DNA of 64,000 bases, taken from contig CAZJEN010000011.1 of NCBI GenBank assembly GCA_964545045.1, positions 1-64,000 of the forward strand. The letters run 5' to 3'. Shown one piece after another: positions 1 to 8,156 of this stretch; positions within the stretch are counted from its first letter, which is position 1; each line of letters begins with the position of its first letter. Source of the DNA: SIG307 sp964545045 (lineage in GTDB: Bacteria > Bacillota > Clostridia > Lachnospirales > Lachnospiraceae). The position numbers were made by a program, and so were the translations under genes. The notes beneath the pieces were generated by a model. It was not told where the DNA came from. It saw only the letters and a list, made by a program, of their open reading frames with translations, and made no database searches.

Positions 1-13
1 AAGCAGCTTAACC

Positions 14-42
14 AGTTTATCACACTCAGTTGTGTTTGTCAA
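14..42 (-). promoter_or_regulatory. Leftward sigma-A promoter at window edge (second of a tandem pair)
   Basis: On the minus strand TTGACA (plus 37-42) and TAAACT (plus 14-19) are separated by exactly 17 nt. The DNA just upstream (plus about 43-85) is a series of A-tracts, like an UP element. It points out of the window. Together with the promoter at 121-149 it looks like the P1/P2 promoters of an rRNA operon; that gene is not in view, so the target is inferred. Confidence 0.65.
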
Positions 43-120
43 GCACTTTTTTAAACTTTTTTAAAATCTTTTTTTCAAGACTTTTTTAAGTTTTTATCGC
101 TTCTCGGTGACAGCTTCGTT

Positions 121-149
121 AGTATAACACCTATTTCCTCTTCTGTCAA
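121..149 (-). promoter_or_regulatory. Leftward sigma-A promoter (first of a tandem pair)
   Basis: On the minus strand TTGACA (plus 144-149) and TATACT (plus 121-126) are spaced by 17 nt, with A-tracts upstream at plus 150-190. A weaker third leftward candidate, TTTACA-16-TATAGA, lies at 243-270. The rest of 1-376 is AT-rich with recurring CTTTTTTAA-like units and shows no gene I can support. Confidence 0.65.
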
Positions 150-376
150 CACCTTTTTTAAAACTTTTTTAAGTTTATTTTTTCCTTATTTTTCAAGGCT
201 TTCAGGAACCTCAGCCTATTGTGGAATCCCCCTCTTTTCACCTCTATATATAGTGTTTCTTCTGTGTAAACAATTTCTACAATTCTTTTCTCTTTTTGGG
301 ATTTCCACCCTCGAAACATTATTTCCGTCAAAAGAAAACAAATAGTTTATACTCCGTTTACATTTCAAATACAGAA

Positions 377-408
377 AAGGACCGATACATTTCCACGTAT
401 CGGTCCTT
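377..408 (-). terminator. Terminator downstream of eda
   Basis: A perfect 12-bp stem, AAGGACCGATAC pairing with GTATCGGTCCTT across an 8-nt loop, is followed on the minus strand by a T-rich run. It lies about 50 nt beyond the eda stop codon. Confidence 0.8.
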
Positions 409-456
409 GCTTTTTAACCCAAAACAGTCTCTCTTCTTATTATATAGAAGAAACGC

Positions 457-1419
457 TTACTTCTTCTGTACCAAATGTACAGCAAATCCTCCAAACTGGC
501 CCTTCAGATAAATCGCCATAAGGTTGCCCTTTGCGTCATTCTTCGCGGTCAGCTCATCAAACTCAAAGCCCTGCAGCTCCATATGATACTTTGCACGTTC
601 AATGTAATTGGTGCGAATCGCAATATGACCGTGTGCGCCGAGATACGGCTCCTTCATTACCTCAATGGCAGAACCTGCAAATACGGAGCTGTTGCCAACC
701 TTCTTTGTAAAACCAAACAGCTTCTCGAAAGAACCCGCAATACCGTCAGCTTCCTCCGGGCTGTTTGCATTAATACCCACATGAGCAATTTCAAATCCAA
801 GCATGGTATTTACCGCTTCTCTGGTCAAACGCTTAATCTCATCAAAGTTTCCTTCGTTAATAAGAGCATCACTTACCATCCAGCTTCCGCCGCAAGCAAT
901 AATCTTCGGGAAATCAAGATAAGACATCAGGTTCTTTGCATTGATACCGCCGGTCGGCATAAACTTCACCTTAGTATACGGAGCAGCCATTGCCTTAATC
1001 TTTGCAATACCGCCGGATGCTTCCGCCGGGAAAAACTTCACCACTTCAAGACCAAGTTCCAGAGCCTGCTCAATGTCAGTCGGACTGGAGGTACCCGGAG
1101 TAATCGGCACACCCTTCTCCTGACAATACTTTACAACCTTCGGATTCAGGCCCGGGCTCACGATAAACTTCGCGCCTGCTGCCACCGCACGATCAACCTG
1201 CTCCGTAGTCAGAACAGTGCCTGCACCTACCAACATATCCGGGCAAGCCTGTGCCATCTGACAAATCGCCTCTTCTGCCGCATCCGTACGGAAGGTCACC
1301 TCAGCCACCGGCAAACCACCTTCGCAAAGTGCCTTTGCAAGCGGAGCTGCGTCCTTCGCATCGTCAATCTTCACTACCGGAATAATTCCGAGCTTTTGAA
1401 ACTGTGTTAAAACGTCCAT
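457..1419 (-). CDS. eda: KDPG/KHG aldolase with C-terminal VOC-like domain
   Basis: Cleaves 2-keto-3-deoxy-6-phosphogluconate (and probably 4-hydroxy-2-oxoglutarate) to pyruvate plus an aldehyde, for hexuronate/gluconate breakdown in the cytoplasm. Residues 1-208 are a complete class I aldolase: E40 in AEVTFRT, Schiff-base lysine K128 in EVVKFFPAE, and PTGGI at 155-159. Family members usually end there (about 205-215 aa); this one continues to 320 aa. The extra part (about 209-320) has repeated beta-alpha units with AHVGIN, IEVM, GHIAIRT and AVHL, resembling a vicinal-oxygen-chelate (glyoxalase) fold. The ribosome site is GAGGAAAAAAG before ATG. It has its own promoter with a cre-like operator and its own terminator. 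The aldolase call is firm; the tail's role is unknown. Confidence 0.93.
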   Translation of the reverse strand: MDVLTQFQKLGIIPVVKIDDAKDAAPLAKALCEGGLPVAEVTFRTDAAEEAICQMAQACPDMLVGAGTVLTTEQVDRAVAAGAKFIVSPGLNPKVVKYCQEKGVPITPGTSSPTDIEQALELGLEVVKFFPAEASGGIAKIKAMAAPYTKVKFMPTGGINAKNLMSYLDFPKIIACGGSWMVSDALINEGNFDEIKRLTREAVNTMLGFEIAHVGINANSPEEADGIAGSFEKLFGFTKKVGNSSVFAGSAIEVMKEPYLGAHGHIAIRTNYIERAKYHMELQGFEFDELTAKNDAKGNLMAIYLKGQFGGFAVHLVQKK

Positions 1420-1487
1420 CTTTTTTCCTCTTTTCTTTTATAATAGGGCTACGCCCAAAACAATCACAGCCGAAGCACAACGCAAAT

Positions 1488-1535
1488 TGTAAGTGCTTAC
1501 ATTTATAGCATAACAGAAAAGTGCCCAATTTTCAA
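1488..1535 (-). promoter_or_regulatory. eda promoter with cre-like operator
   Basis: On the minus strand TTGAAA (plus 1530-1535) and TATGCT (plus 1507-1512) are spaced by 17 nt. At plus 1488-1501, over the expected start point, lies the near-palindrome TGTAAGTGCTTACA, which fits the CcpA/LacI-type cre consensus at 13 of 14 positions. Its placement suits repression by blocking initiation, consistent with sugar-acid or catabolite control; which regulator binds is inferred. Confidence 0.6.
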
Positions 1536-1583
1536 GCACTTTTTCCGTCTCTGTATCTTTTCTCTTTTCTCCGAAATCACTTT

Positions 1584-2282
1584 CTATCCTCTGGCAATGA
1601 ACTTTGATACCAAATTGTTCTTATATAAGAAGTCCAATAACGGATTCTCGGAAATCATTGCCAAAGCCTTACTTCCGAACTCGGAACCAGCAAACATGGT
1701 TAAGATTACAAATAAAATCCAGACAATCAGCAATCCCTCCAGCACACCGGCCGCCAGTCCCGCCGTTGCATTCACCTGTTTCAACAGCGGCAGCTTTGCC
1801 AACAAATTCAACGCAAAGCACAAAATTGCCAAGGCAATGATTGCCAAAAGCAACGTCACCACAAAAGCAATGGCATTAATAATCACATTCGTAATCTGAC
1901 GACATACATACTCTTCAAAATTCTTTGCCTGCATAGCAATATAATTTTCCGCAGTATTATTCTCTAAAATGGTCTCCTTAAAGGTCTCCGGAAGCGGAAG
2001 CGAATCAATCAAAGACTCCTGTTTACTTTCTGTCTCTTCCTGCGCCTCCTCCGATGTAAAATCTACAATCGCACTGATTTTCTCATCAAAGAAGCCCACA
2101 ATTGCCTCGTTGCTCTTCATCATACCCGCCACTACCGGACTGAACAGCATTGCCACGAGCAACGCAACAATCGTTGATGCCACAGAAAAAACCATCTTAA
2201 TAAGACCCTTTTTGAAACCGATAAATCCCATAATACCGAGAATGGCAATTACCGCAATCAAAATCCAATTCATAGCCTTCAT
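1584..2282 (-). CDS. CvpA family membrane protein
   Basis: Integral membrane protein of 232 aa. The N-terminus (MNWILIAVIAILGIMGFIGFKKG region, then a second hydrophobic stretch near residues 27-50) matches the CvpA/colicin V production start, a helix followed by GFKKGLI. A polar, Glu-rich loop (about 70-125) precedes two or three further helices (about 135-165, 170-215). CvpA relatives are of unclear molecular function, with links to envelope stress and septation. It starts 12 nt after the stop of the DUF5711-like gene on the same strand, so the two are likely one transcript. Family call is good; role unknown. Confidence 0.75.
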   Translation of the reverse strand: MKAMNWILIAVIAILGIMGFIGFKKGLIKMVFSVASTIVALLVAMLFSPVVAGMMKSNEAIVGFFDEKISAIVDFTSEEAQEETESKQESLIDSLPLPETFKETILENNTAENYIAMQAKNFEEYVCRQITNVIINAIAFVVTLLLAIIALAILCFALNLLAKLPLLKQVNATAGLAAGVLEGLLIVWILFVILTMFAGSEFGSKALAMISENPLLDFLYKNNLVSKFIARG

Positions 2283-2294
2283 CCTCCTCTTTCG

Positions 2295-3389
2295 TTATAC
2301 AAGTTTGATCACACGTACCCGGCGATTTTCAATCAGGTAATAACGATTTCCGCCGATAACAAACATCCCGCTCAGCCCGTTCTCAAAGGTTCCCTGATAA
2401 ATCAAACCCTTTTTAATGTTATAAACCTCACAACCGGAATAGCTGTACAGCACAATCTCATCTCCCGCCGTATGCATTCCCACATACGGAAGCGCCACGA
2501 TTTTTTTCATGCAAACTTCACCGGATTTATTATACGCCTCCAGCACCGTCTGGCCCTCTTTATTTTTGGTAACCGTACAAAAATAGTCACCGAAAGCAAT
2601 ACTCTGAATCTCTGCCAGAATCTCCTTTTTATGTACAGACTCCGGTCGTTCTTCCATAGAGAAAAGCTCCATCACATTTTCACCCATAACCAACACGGTA
2701 TCATTGTCCCAAAACTCAATCCGCGGCACCATACATTCCTGATACTGTACCTGCCCAACCAGGTTTCTCGTATAATTTTGTCCCACTTCTCCGAAATTGT
2801 AAAAGGTCACACTGCTTGTCGGCTCGTCACGTTCTACCTTCATATAAGAAGTAACCAGCTTTTTTCCGTCTTCCGATAAAGCAATGGCCAGCGGGAAACC
2901 GTCCTGTGCCACCACAGTCTCTATCTCCGAAAGGAGTTCCCCTGTCTTACTGTACAAATAAATGTAATCCGACTCCTCACCATTCATCAAAACAGCCGTC
3001 ACACCCTGCTTTGCCACACTTATCATCTGTATCGGATACGGCGTGGAAAAGGTTTTTATCGTTCCGCTTCCGTCGGACAACAAATACTGCTTTTCTCCGA
3101 TATCCGCAACTGCCATTACGGAACCACAGAATACATACTTCGGATTTTTCATGGTACCGTAGGTAACGTTCCATAATAAGGTGCCGTCCTTTGCCACCGC
3201 CTGCGCACCTTCCTTACCGCACCGAACAAGAACACCGTCCGCTTCCGCGTATTCCACCGCATTCCCATTCTCCAATTCCAATACCGTTTCATATCCGGTA
3301 TAATTCTTATTTCCAAGCACCAGCCATGCAATCATACCGGCTAACAGCACCACACCGGCCACAATCCCCAGCACTAATTTCTTATTCAT
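2295..3389 (-). CDS. Membrane-anchored beta-propeller-like protein (DUF5711-like)
   Basis: 364-aa protein with one N-terminal helix (MNKKLVLGIVAGVVLLAGM) and a long extracytoplasmic part made of repeated beta-strand units (VLVRCGKEGAQAVAKDGTLLW, YLYSKTGELL, LEAYNKSGEV), typical of a WD40/PQQ-like propeller. The DGTLLW and KTGELL turns are the repeat signatures. I chose the ATG at 3389 because GGGAGGTG sits 10-12 nt upstream; the frame continues 19 codons further upstream without a good ribosome site. The gene lies 12 nt before the CvpA-like gene. From memory it matches DUF5711; no function is known, and a surface-scaffold or sensor role is only a guess. Confidence 0.75.
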   Translation of the reverse strand: MNKKLVLGIVAGVVLLAGMIAWLVLGNKNYTGYETVLELENGNAVEYAEADGVLVRCGKEGAQAVAKDGTLLWNVTYGTMKNPKYVFCGSVMAVADIGEKQYLLSDGSGTIKTFSTPYPIQMISVAKQGVTAVLMNGEESDYIYLYSKTGELLSEIETVVAQDGFPLAIALSEDGKKLVTSYMKVERDEPTSSVTFYNFGEVGQNYTRNLVGQVQYQECMVPRIEFWDNDTVLVMGENVMELFSMEERPESVHKKEILAEIQSIAFGDYFCTVTKNKEGQTVLEAYNKSGEVCMKKIVALPYVGMHTAGDEIVLYSYSGCEVYNIKKGLIYQGTFENGLSGMFVIGGNRYYLIENRRVRVIKLV

Positions 3390-3434
3390 GTCGCATCCGC
3401 ACCTCCCATTCCGCAATCCTTCGCATAGAAAGAA

Positions 3435-3468
3435 AAAGCACCGCAAGTCACTTTGTTGCGTGTGCTTT
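3435..3468 (-). terminator. Terminator downstream of the carbohydrate-binding lipoprotein
   Basis: Minus-strand hairpin with outer stem AAAGCAC/GTGCTTT, inner CGCAA/TTGCG, then TTTTTCTTT. It lies between the 3515-5782 gene and the DUF5711-like gene and so separates the two transcripts. Confidence 0.75.
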
Positions 3469-3514
3469 CTCTATGTCTATCATAATACAAAGTTCCGGTC
3501 TCGTCAATCGGGTT

Positions 3515-5782
3515 TTATACATCCGTTCCTTGAGACGCTCCAGCGTTCGGCTTTTGCGGCATCTCACCTCCGAAAAAGTCCGACCAGCCGCCCTCAGGCA
3601 TTTGCGGCATCTCGCCATCCGAGAATCCCGGCCACATTTCGCCCGACGTTTCTCCATCCGGTCTCTGAGGTCTGTCTCCGCGATCTCCGAAACCTCCTTG
3701 ATTTCCGTTGCCTCCGAAACCGCCAAAGCCGCCCATGCCGCCAAAGCCACCCTGGTTACCGTTCCCGCCATTGAAACCGCCGAAGCCGCCCATTCCGCCG
3801 AAGCCACCCATTCCTCCGGAAGTTCCGAAGCAAGTCACCACATCGGACAAGGTTCCTTCATAACATTCTTCTCCGTTCACTACAACAGACACCTCTGTGT
3901 CTTTTACAAAATCCTCTGAAGATGCCACAATATAATTAAACTGCCTCGGCACCTCCTCCGAAAATACGGTTTTTCCGTTCACCAAAATCTCTACTTTACT
4001 GCCGGCCTGTTCCTGAGAAGTAAGTCCTGCCACAAGAGAACACTGCCCGGATGTGTCCGCCGGCGTCAATCCCATAACAGATCCGCCTGCCGCAAACACC
4101 GTACCACCGTTCAAGGCGAAGGTTCCTCCGAAGTCCAGTGCGCCTTCTCCTCCGTTGGTGGATCCGAATACGGTAATCTTTCCGCCGTTTATGGTAAGGT
4201 CTCCGTTGGAATCAAATCCGTCACCGCCGGCATTTACACGAATTGTTCCACCGTTAACAGTCAATGATCCTTCGCCCTCTCCGAACATTCCCATGCCCAT
4301 GCCCGGACCGCCGAAGCCCTGACCACCAAAGCCCGGACCGCCGAAGCCGGAACCATCATTTCCTCCTGCCGCGTTTAATCCGTCATCGCTGGCGGTAATA
4401 TCGATATCACCACCGTTAATCACAATTTCCAAGCCTTCCAAGCCTTCATAGCACTTCGTAATCCGGATGTTCGGATTTCCTTCTATCAAAAGCGTCTCAT
4501 CCGCATGCATCGCATCATCTCCGGTTGCAATGGAAAAATCGCCGCCCGTCACCGTAACATCAGTATTCCCGTGCAATGCATCATCACAGGTATCAAATGC
4601 AAATGTTCCTCCCGTTACCGTAAGAAGCACTCCCGCTTTCAATCCCTTTGTAGAAACGGCGATCTCCTCTGTCTCCGTATCGGTGGTCTGACCCCAATTT
4701 CCCCAGTCCCCGAAGCCTCTGCCGCCGCCGAATCCGAAATCCTCCGTCCTTTCAGGCGCATTGGCAGAACCTCCTCCGGTTTTAATTGTAAAATCGCCGC
4801 CGTTTATTGTGAGGGTAGTCTCTGCCTGCATACCGTCATTTTCCGCCGTCAGAGTAAAAGTACCTCCGTCAATGACCAGATTTCCCAGAGACGCATCCGT
4901 ATCATTGCTGGCCTTTAAGGCATCCGCTACCGAATTTACAGTAACTGTACCGTCCGCAACATAAAGCAGGTCTCTGCCCACAATACCGTCATCCGCGGAC
5001 TCCACAACAATCTCTCCTCCGAGAACATACAAACAATCCTTTCCCTTTAACGCATCCCCGTAAGCAGAAGTCACCACAAGCTTACCGCTTCCGTTAATTA
5101 CCAAATCATGCTTGGCATAAATCGTAGAGTCCGGCTCGTCCTCGCCCTCCTCAAACACATAGGATGCCCCGTCGGAAAACTTGTTTACGGATCCTTCCGC
5201 CAAGGTAATCGTCACCTTCGCCGCCTTTTTACAAAACAAAGCAGCACTTGTTTCGTTATGTACGGTAACTCCGTTTAAAATCAACTGCACTTCGCTGTCG
5301 TTATCCACATTCACATAGATACTTCCGTCGGAAAGCGTACCGCTGATTTCATATACACCGGCTTTTTTTATTTCAAGGCGGTTTCCGTCCATCTTACATC
5401 CGGAGCCGGTAATCTCCGCACCAACATCACTCAGCTTTACCGTAGCGGTCCGTTCTGCCGCTTCCGTTGCCTGATTTTGAACTACCGCTTCAATCAACTC
5501 GCTGATTTCCGGAGCCGGTGTAACCTCCTGCTCCATCAGGCCGTTTTGATCCTGCGGCAGTTCGTTACGCTCTTGCGTATCTCCGCTCTGTTCCTCTTGT
5601 TCTTCTTTTTCTTCATCAGATTCTTTGTCCTGTCCGCCGGAACTCTCCGATTGCTCTGTCGTGCCCTCCTGCGTCGGTTTCACCGGATCATTCTCCACCG
5701 GTTCAGCATTGCACGCAACAGTACCTAACATCAGCAACACACAAAATAACGCTGCACCTTTTCGTAATCGCTTATAAAACAT
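3515..5782 (-). CDS. Secreted carbohydrate-binding lipoprotein, Cthe_2159 type
   Basis: 755-aa lipoprotein: signal peptide with lipobox LGTVAC (Cys24), then an acidic Ser/Glu/Gln-rich linker (about 25-100). Residues about 105-610 repeat short beta-strand units of the form 'TINGGxFxI', 'VVESADDGI', 'ASDDGLNAAGG', i.e. a right-handed parallel beta-helix. This matches the Cthe_2159 family (DUF4353), whose founding member binds acidic polysaccharides such as polygalacturonate. Two Gly/Phe-rich segments occur: one inside the helix (about 480-505) and a long one near the C-terminus (about 650-715, GGMGGFGGFGG-like) that may be a flexible or self-associating tail. No catalytic motif is evident. Likely binds plant polysaccharide at the cell surface; the exact ligand is unknown. 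Confidence 0.82.
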   Translation of the reverse strand: MFYKRLRKGAALFCVLLMLGTVACNAEPVENDPVKPTQEGTTEQSESSGGQDKESDEEKEEQEEQSGDTQERNELPQDQNGLMEQEVTPAPEISELIEAVVQNQATEAAERTATVKLSDVGAEITGSGCKMDGNRLEIKKAGVYEISGTLSDGSIYVNVDNDSEVQLILNGVTVHNETSAALFCKKAAKVTITLAEGSVNKFSDGASYVFEEGEDEPDSTIYAKHDLVINGSGKLVVTSAYGDALKGKDCLYVLGGEIVVESADDGIVGRDLLYVADGTVTVNSVADALKASNDTDASLGNLVIDGGTFTLTAENDGMQAETTLTINGGDFTIKTGGGSANAPERTEDFGFGGGRGFGDWGNWGQTTDTETEEIAVSTKGLKAGVLLTVTGGTFAFDTCDDALHGNTDVTVTGGDFSIATGDDAMHADETLLIEGNPNIRITKCYEGLEGLEIVINGGDIDITASDDGLNAAGGNDGSGFGGPGFGGQGFGGPGMGMGMFGEGEGSLTVNGGTIRVNAGGDGFDSNGDLTINGGKITVFGSTNGGEGALDFGGTFALNGGTVFAAGGSVMGLTPADTSGQCSLVAGLTSQEQAGSKVEILVNGKTVFSEEVPRQFNYIVASSEDFVKDTEVSVVVNGEECYEGTLSDVVTCFGTSGGMGGFGGMGGFGGFNGGNGNQGGFGGMGGFGGFGGNGNQGGFGDRGDRPQRPDGETSGEMWPGFSDGEMPQMPEGGWSDFFGGEMPQKPNAGASQGTDV

Positions 5783-5884
5783 TATCTATCACCTTTCCTT
5801 TGTAGCTTTCTTACTATCTACTCTATCAGGATTGTAGTACCACTTTGTGTTCATCCGGTGAACATTCTGTGAAAAACAGTCCTC

Positions 5885-7243
5885 CTACGGCAGATACAAT
5901 TCTTGACCCGCATAAATCCAGTCCTCGTCCGTTATCTGATTGATGCCTTTGATCTCCTCCATTCGCACCATATCCCCGTAAAAATCCCGGCAGATACCGG
6001 CCAATGTATCACCCTTTTGCACAATGTAAAGCTTTAAATCCACAGGTTCGGCTTCCGTATCTACCTCTTCCGGCACAGGCGTTGCCGTGGGTTTCGATGC
6101 ATTCGTAGGCTTTGGCGCTTCTGTCGGAGGCTTCGTTGAACTCAGCCCATCTCCCTTCGAACTATCCTTTGACGACTCTTCATCACCGAATATATCAGGC
6201 ACCTCCGTCACCGGAACAAATTCCCCCTCGAGCAGATTGCTTTTTATCTCCTGACTCTGCGCAGGAGACAGCGTAGGCTCCGCACCGGCATTCGCCTGTA
6301 CTGCCTGTCCCTCGTTTTCATTCAAAGATACTTCTGCCGTCGGTCCCGGAACCGGAGTGGCCGTAGTTTCTCCGGCATTCCACATCTGTCCGAGTTCATT
6401 TTGCCTCAATGCGAAGGCGCCGATTGCAAGTAACGCAATGGCCGCCGCGATACCCGCGCCGTGACCGGAATTTGTTTTCGCCGGCCTTTTTTCTATGGGA
6501 GACTCCGGCGTTCTGCTTTCACGTTCCGTTTTATTCGCCCCATCCCGTAGCTTATTTTCCTCATCCTCTTCTCGCTCTTCCGTAACCTCTTTACGCCCTA
6601 CCTTCTTACTGATTTCCGCCAGAACCGGTTCTGTGTACCCTTCATCTACCGACGGCGGTGCTCCCGCCACCAGATAATCCTGCATTTCCTCATTTTTCTC
6701 ATAATAAATGCTATAACCGGGCCACTGCTTCAGTTCCCCCTTATCATACAGATAAAAGGTCGCCTCTTTTTCCACAGGGTCAATTCTGTAAAGAACCCGG
6801 TCTCTTCCGCCAAACCAGTCCACATGAATTTGACGTATTTCATCCGTTACCTCCGTCAAAAACTCCGGTCCGCCCAAAAACCAGCCGATGGCTTCATACT
6901 GTGGGAAATAACGCTTTATTTTTTCATATACATTTGCCCACACCTCTGAGGTAAAGCAAACGGAGTTATCCGCGATTACATCCTCCGCCTCAATGGCACC
7001 GCGGATAAACACATAGCGCTTTCCCTCGGATTTCATAAACTCACCCACCAGCACCGCCACCCGGCACTCCGTATAATCGCTGGCCGCCAGTCTGCGTAAA
7101 TACCCTTCCGCATAATCCTCTATGTAAATCTCCGGACTGTTTCCCGGCAGTCCCATCTGCCGGATATGTTTCGGCAGCTTCAACAGCTGATTCACCGCCC
7201 CCGACTTTTCTTCGCCTTCCGTTTGCACAATTTTTTCTTCCAT
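5885..7243 (-). CDS. LysM membrane protein with MPN/JAB-like N-terminal domain
   Basis: 452 aa from the ATG at 7243, preceded by AAAGGAAG; upstream in-frame starts lack such a site. Residues about 45-190 look like an MPN/JAB fold: EAIGWFLGGPEF stands where active JAMM proteases have GWxHTHP, and RVLYRIDPVEKEATFYLY matches the following 'DP...F' strand. The zinc ligands are missing, so it should be catalytically dead. A hydrophobic segment (GIAAAIALLAIGAFALRQ, about 265-285) is followed by a Pro/Thr-rich spacer and a C-terminal LysM domain (YIVQKGDTLAGICRDFYGD to the end), which binds peptidoglycan. Topology suggests an MPN-like domain inside and LysM outside. The LysM call is firm; the MPN-like call is inference. 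Confidence 0.75.
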   Translation of the reverse strand: MEEKIVQTEGEEKSGAVNQLLKLPKHIRQMGLPGNSPEIYIEDYAEGYLRRLAASDYTECRVAVLVGEFMKSEGKRYVFIRGAIEAEDVIADNSVCFTSEVWANVYEKIKRYFPQYEAIGWFLGGPEFLTEVTDEIRQIHVDWFGGRDRVLYRIDPVEKEATFYLYDKGELKQWPGYSIYYEKNEEMQDYLVAGAPPSVDEGYTEPVLAEISKKVGRKEVTEEREEDEENKLRDGANKTERESRTPESPIEKRPAKTNSGHGAGIAAAIALLAIGAFALRQNELGQMWNAGETTATPVPGPTAEVSLNENEGQAVQANAGAEPTLSPAQSQEIKSNLLEGEFVPVTEVPDIFGDEESSKDSSKGDGLSSTKPPTEAPKPTNASKPTATPVPEEVDTEAEPVDLKLYIVQKGDTLAGICRDFYGDMVRMEEIKGINQITDEDWIYAGQELYLP

Positions 7244-7541
7244 AACATTCTTCCTTTCCGCTACATGCATTTTATGGTTTTCTTTCTGTCCATCATCATA
7301 ACGGACAAGCTCTGCTTTTTTTGCCAAACCGTGCTGTCGCAAAAAGGAACCGTTTTACGGCATTCGTTATAATACGCCTCCCATCGCATCGTTTTATTTC
7401 CGTTTTTTGTAAATCGAGTTTTATTGCGTCACTTTATGTCATCATTTTTACAGAAATTCCCAGATAAGCAATTCTAAATTCCCTGTACACGGGAATACTT
7501 TTAGTATAGAGACCCTACTTTTATTCACGGAGGACTATCAT

Positions 7542-8156
7542 TTGAATACCGTTTATTATTATAATGCGGAGGATTATGCTTCTTCCGCACAATTCGGACA
7601 AGCCTTTTTTTCGTTACTTCGGGAACGTGTAACCCAAAATCAGACTTTGATTTTCTTATGTATCGGTTCCGACCGGGCCACCGGAGATTCTTTGGGGCCG
7701 CTGATCGGTTATAAATTGGAGCAGCACCCAATCCAAAACTACATTGTATACGGTACCCTGGAGAACCCTGTTCACGCAAAAAATTTAGCGACCGTGGTAG
7801 AACAAATCCACAGTCGCCATAAAAATCCGTATATTATTGCTATTGATGCTTCCCTCGGGAAGCAGGCCCATGTAGGCTACTATACCCTGGGCGTCGGTTC
7901 TTTAAAACCGGGCGCCGGTGTGGGAAAAGACCTAATTTCCGTAGGGGATGTCTTTATCACCGGTATCGTCAACCTCTCGGGACTTTTGGACCGGATGCTG
8001 TTGCAAACCACAAGACTTCACACGGTCATGTCTTTAGCCGACCGGATTTATTTAGGCATCCGTTACGGCTTAAACTTATTTGCGGAGCAAAGCTCTTCCG
8101 CCAACCGTCGCATAGCTTCCTTGTCTACCTTGCACACCTCCCGGTCATACGTGTAA
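7542..8156 (+). CDS. yyaC: Spore protease YyaC-like protein
   Basis: 204-aa DUF1256 family protein related to the germination protease Gpr fold. Characteristic stretches are FLCIGSDRATGDSLGPLIGYKL (about 37-58), IIAIDASLG (about 103-111) and GYYTLGVGSLKPGAGVGKDLISVGDVFITGIVN (about 116-150). In Bacillus YyaC is a sporulation protein of about 205 aa; its exact role is not settled. Translation starts at TTG, 8 nt after GGAGG. The last about 30 codons run antisense into the 3' end of the GH2 gene, a 94-bp convergent overlap. Its presence argues that the organism forms spores. A 7478-7496 dyad (ATTCCC/GGGAAT) lies upstream; apart from that 7244-7541 shows nothing clear. Confidence 0.88.
   Translation: MNTVYYYNAEDYASSAQFGQAFFSLLRERVTQNQTLIFLCIGSDRATGDSLGPLIGYKLEQHPIQNYIVYGTLENPVHAKNLATVVEQIHSRHKNPYIIAIDASLGKQAHVGYYTLGVGSLKPGAGVGKDLISVGDVFITGIVNLSGLLDRMLLQTTRLHTVMSLADRIYLGIRYGLNLFAEQSSSANRRIASLSTLHTSRSYV

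Noticed and set aside
475..1410. A long plus-strand reading frame antisense to eda
   Set aside because: It mirrors a strong aldolase gene, has no ribosome site and no recognisable protein pattern.
3191..4964. Several plus-strand frames opposite the carbohydrate-binding lipoprotein
   Set aside because: Low-complexity, Pro/Ser-rich mirror images of the Gly-rich repeats; no start signals.
7478..7496. ATTCCC/GGGAAT dyad upstream of yyaC as a sporulation sigma-factor site
   Set aside because: Spacing and sequence do not fit a sigma-F or sigma-G promoter well enough to claim.
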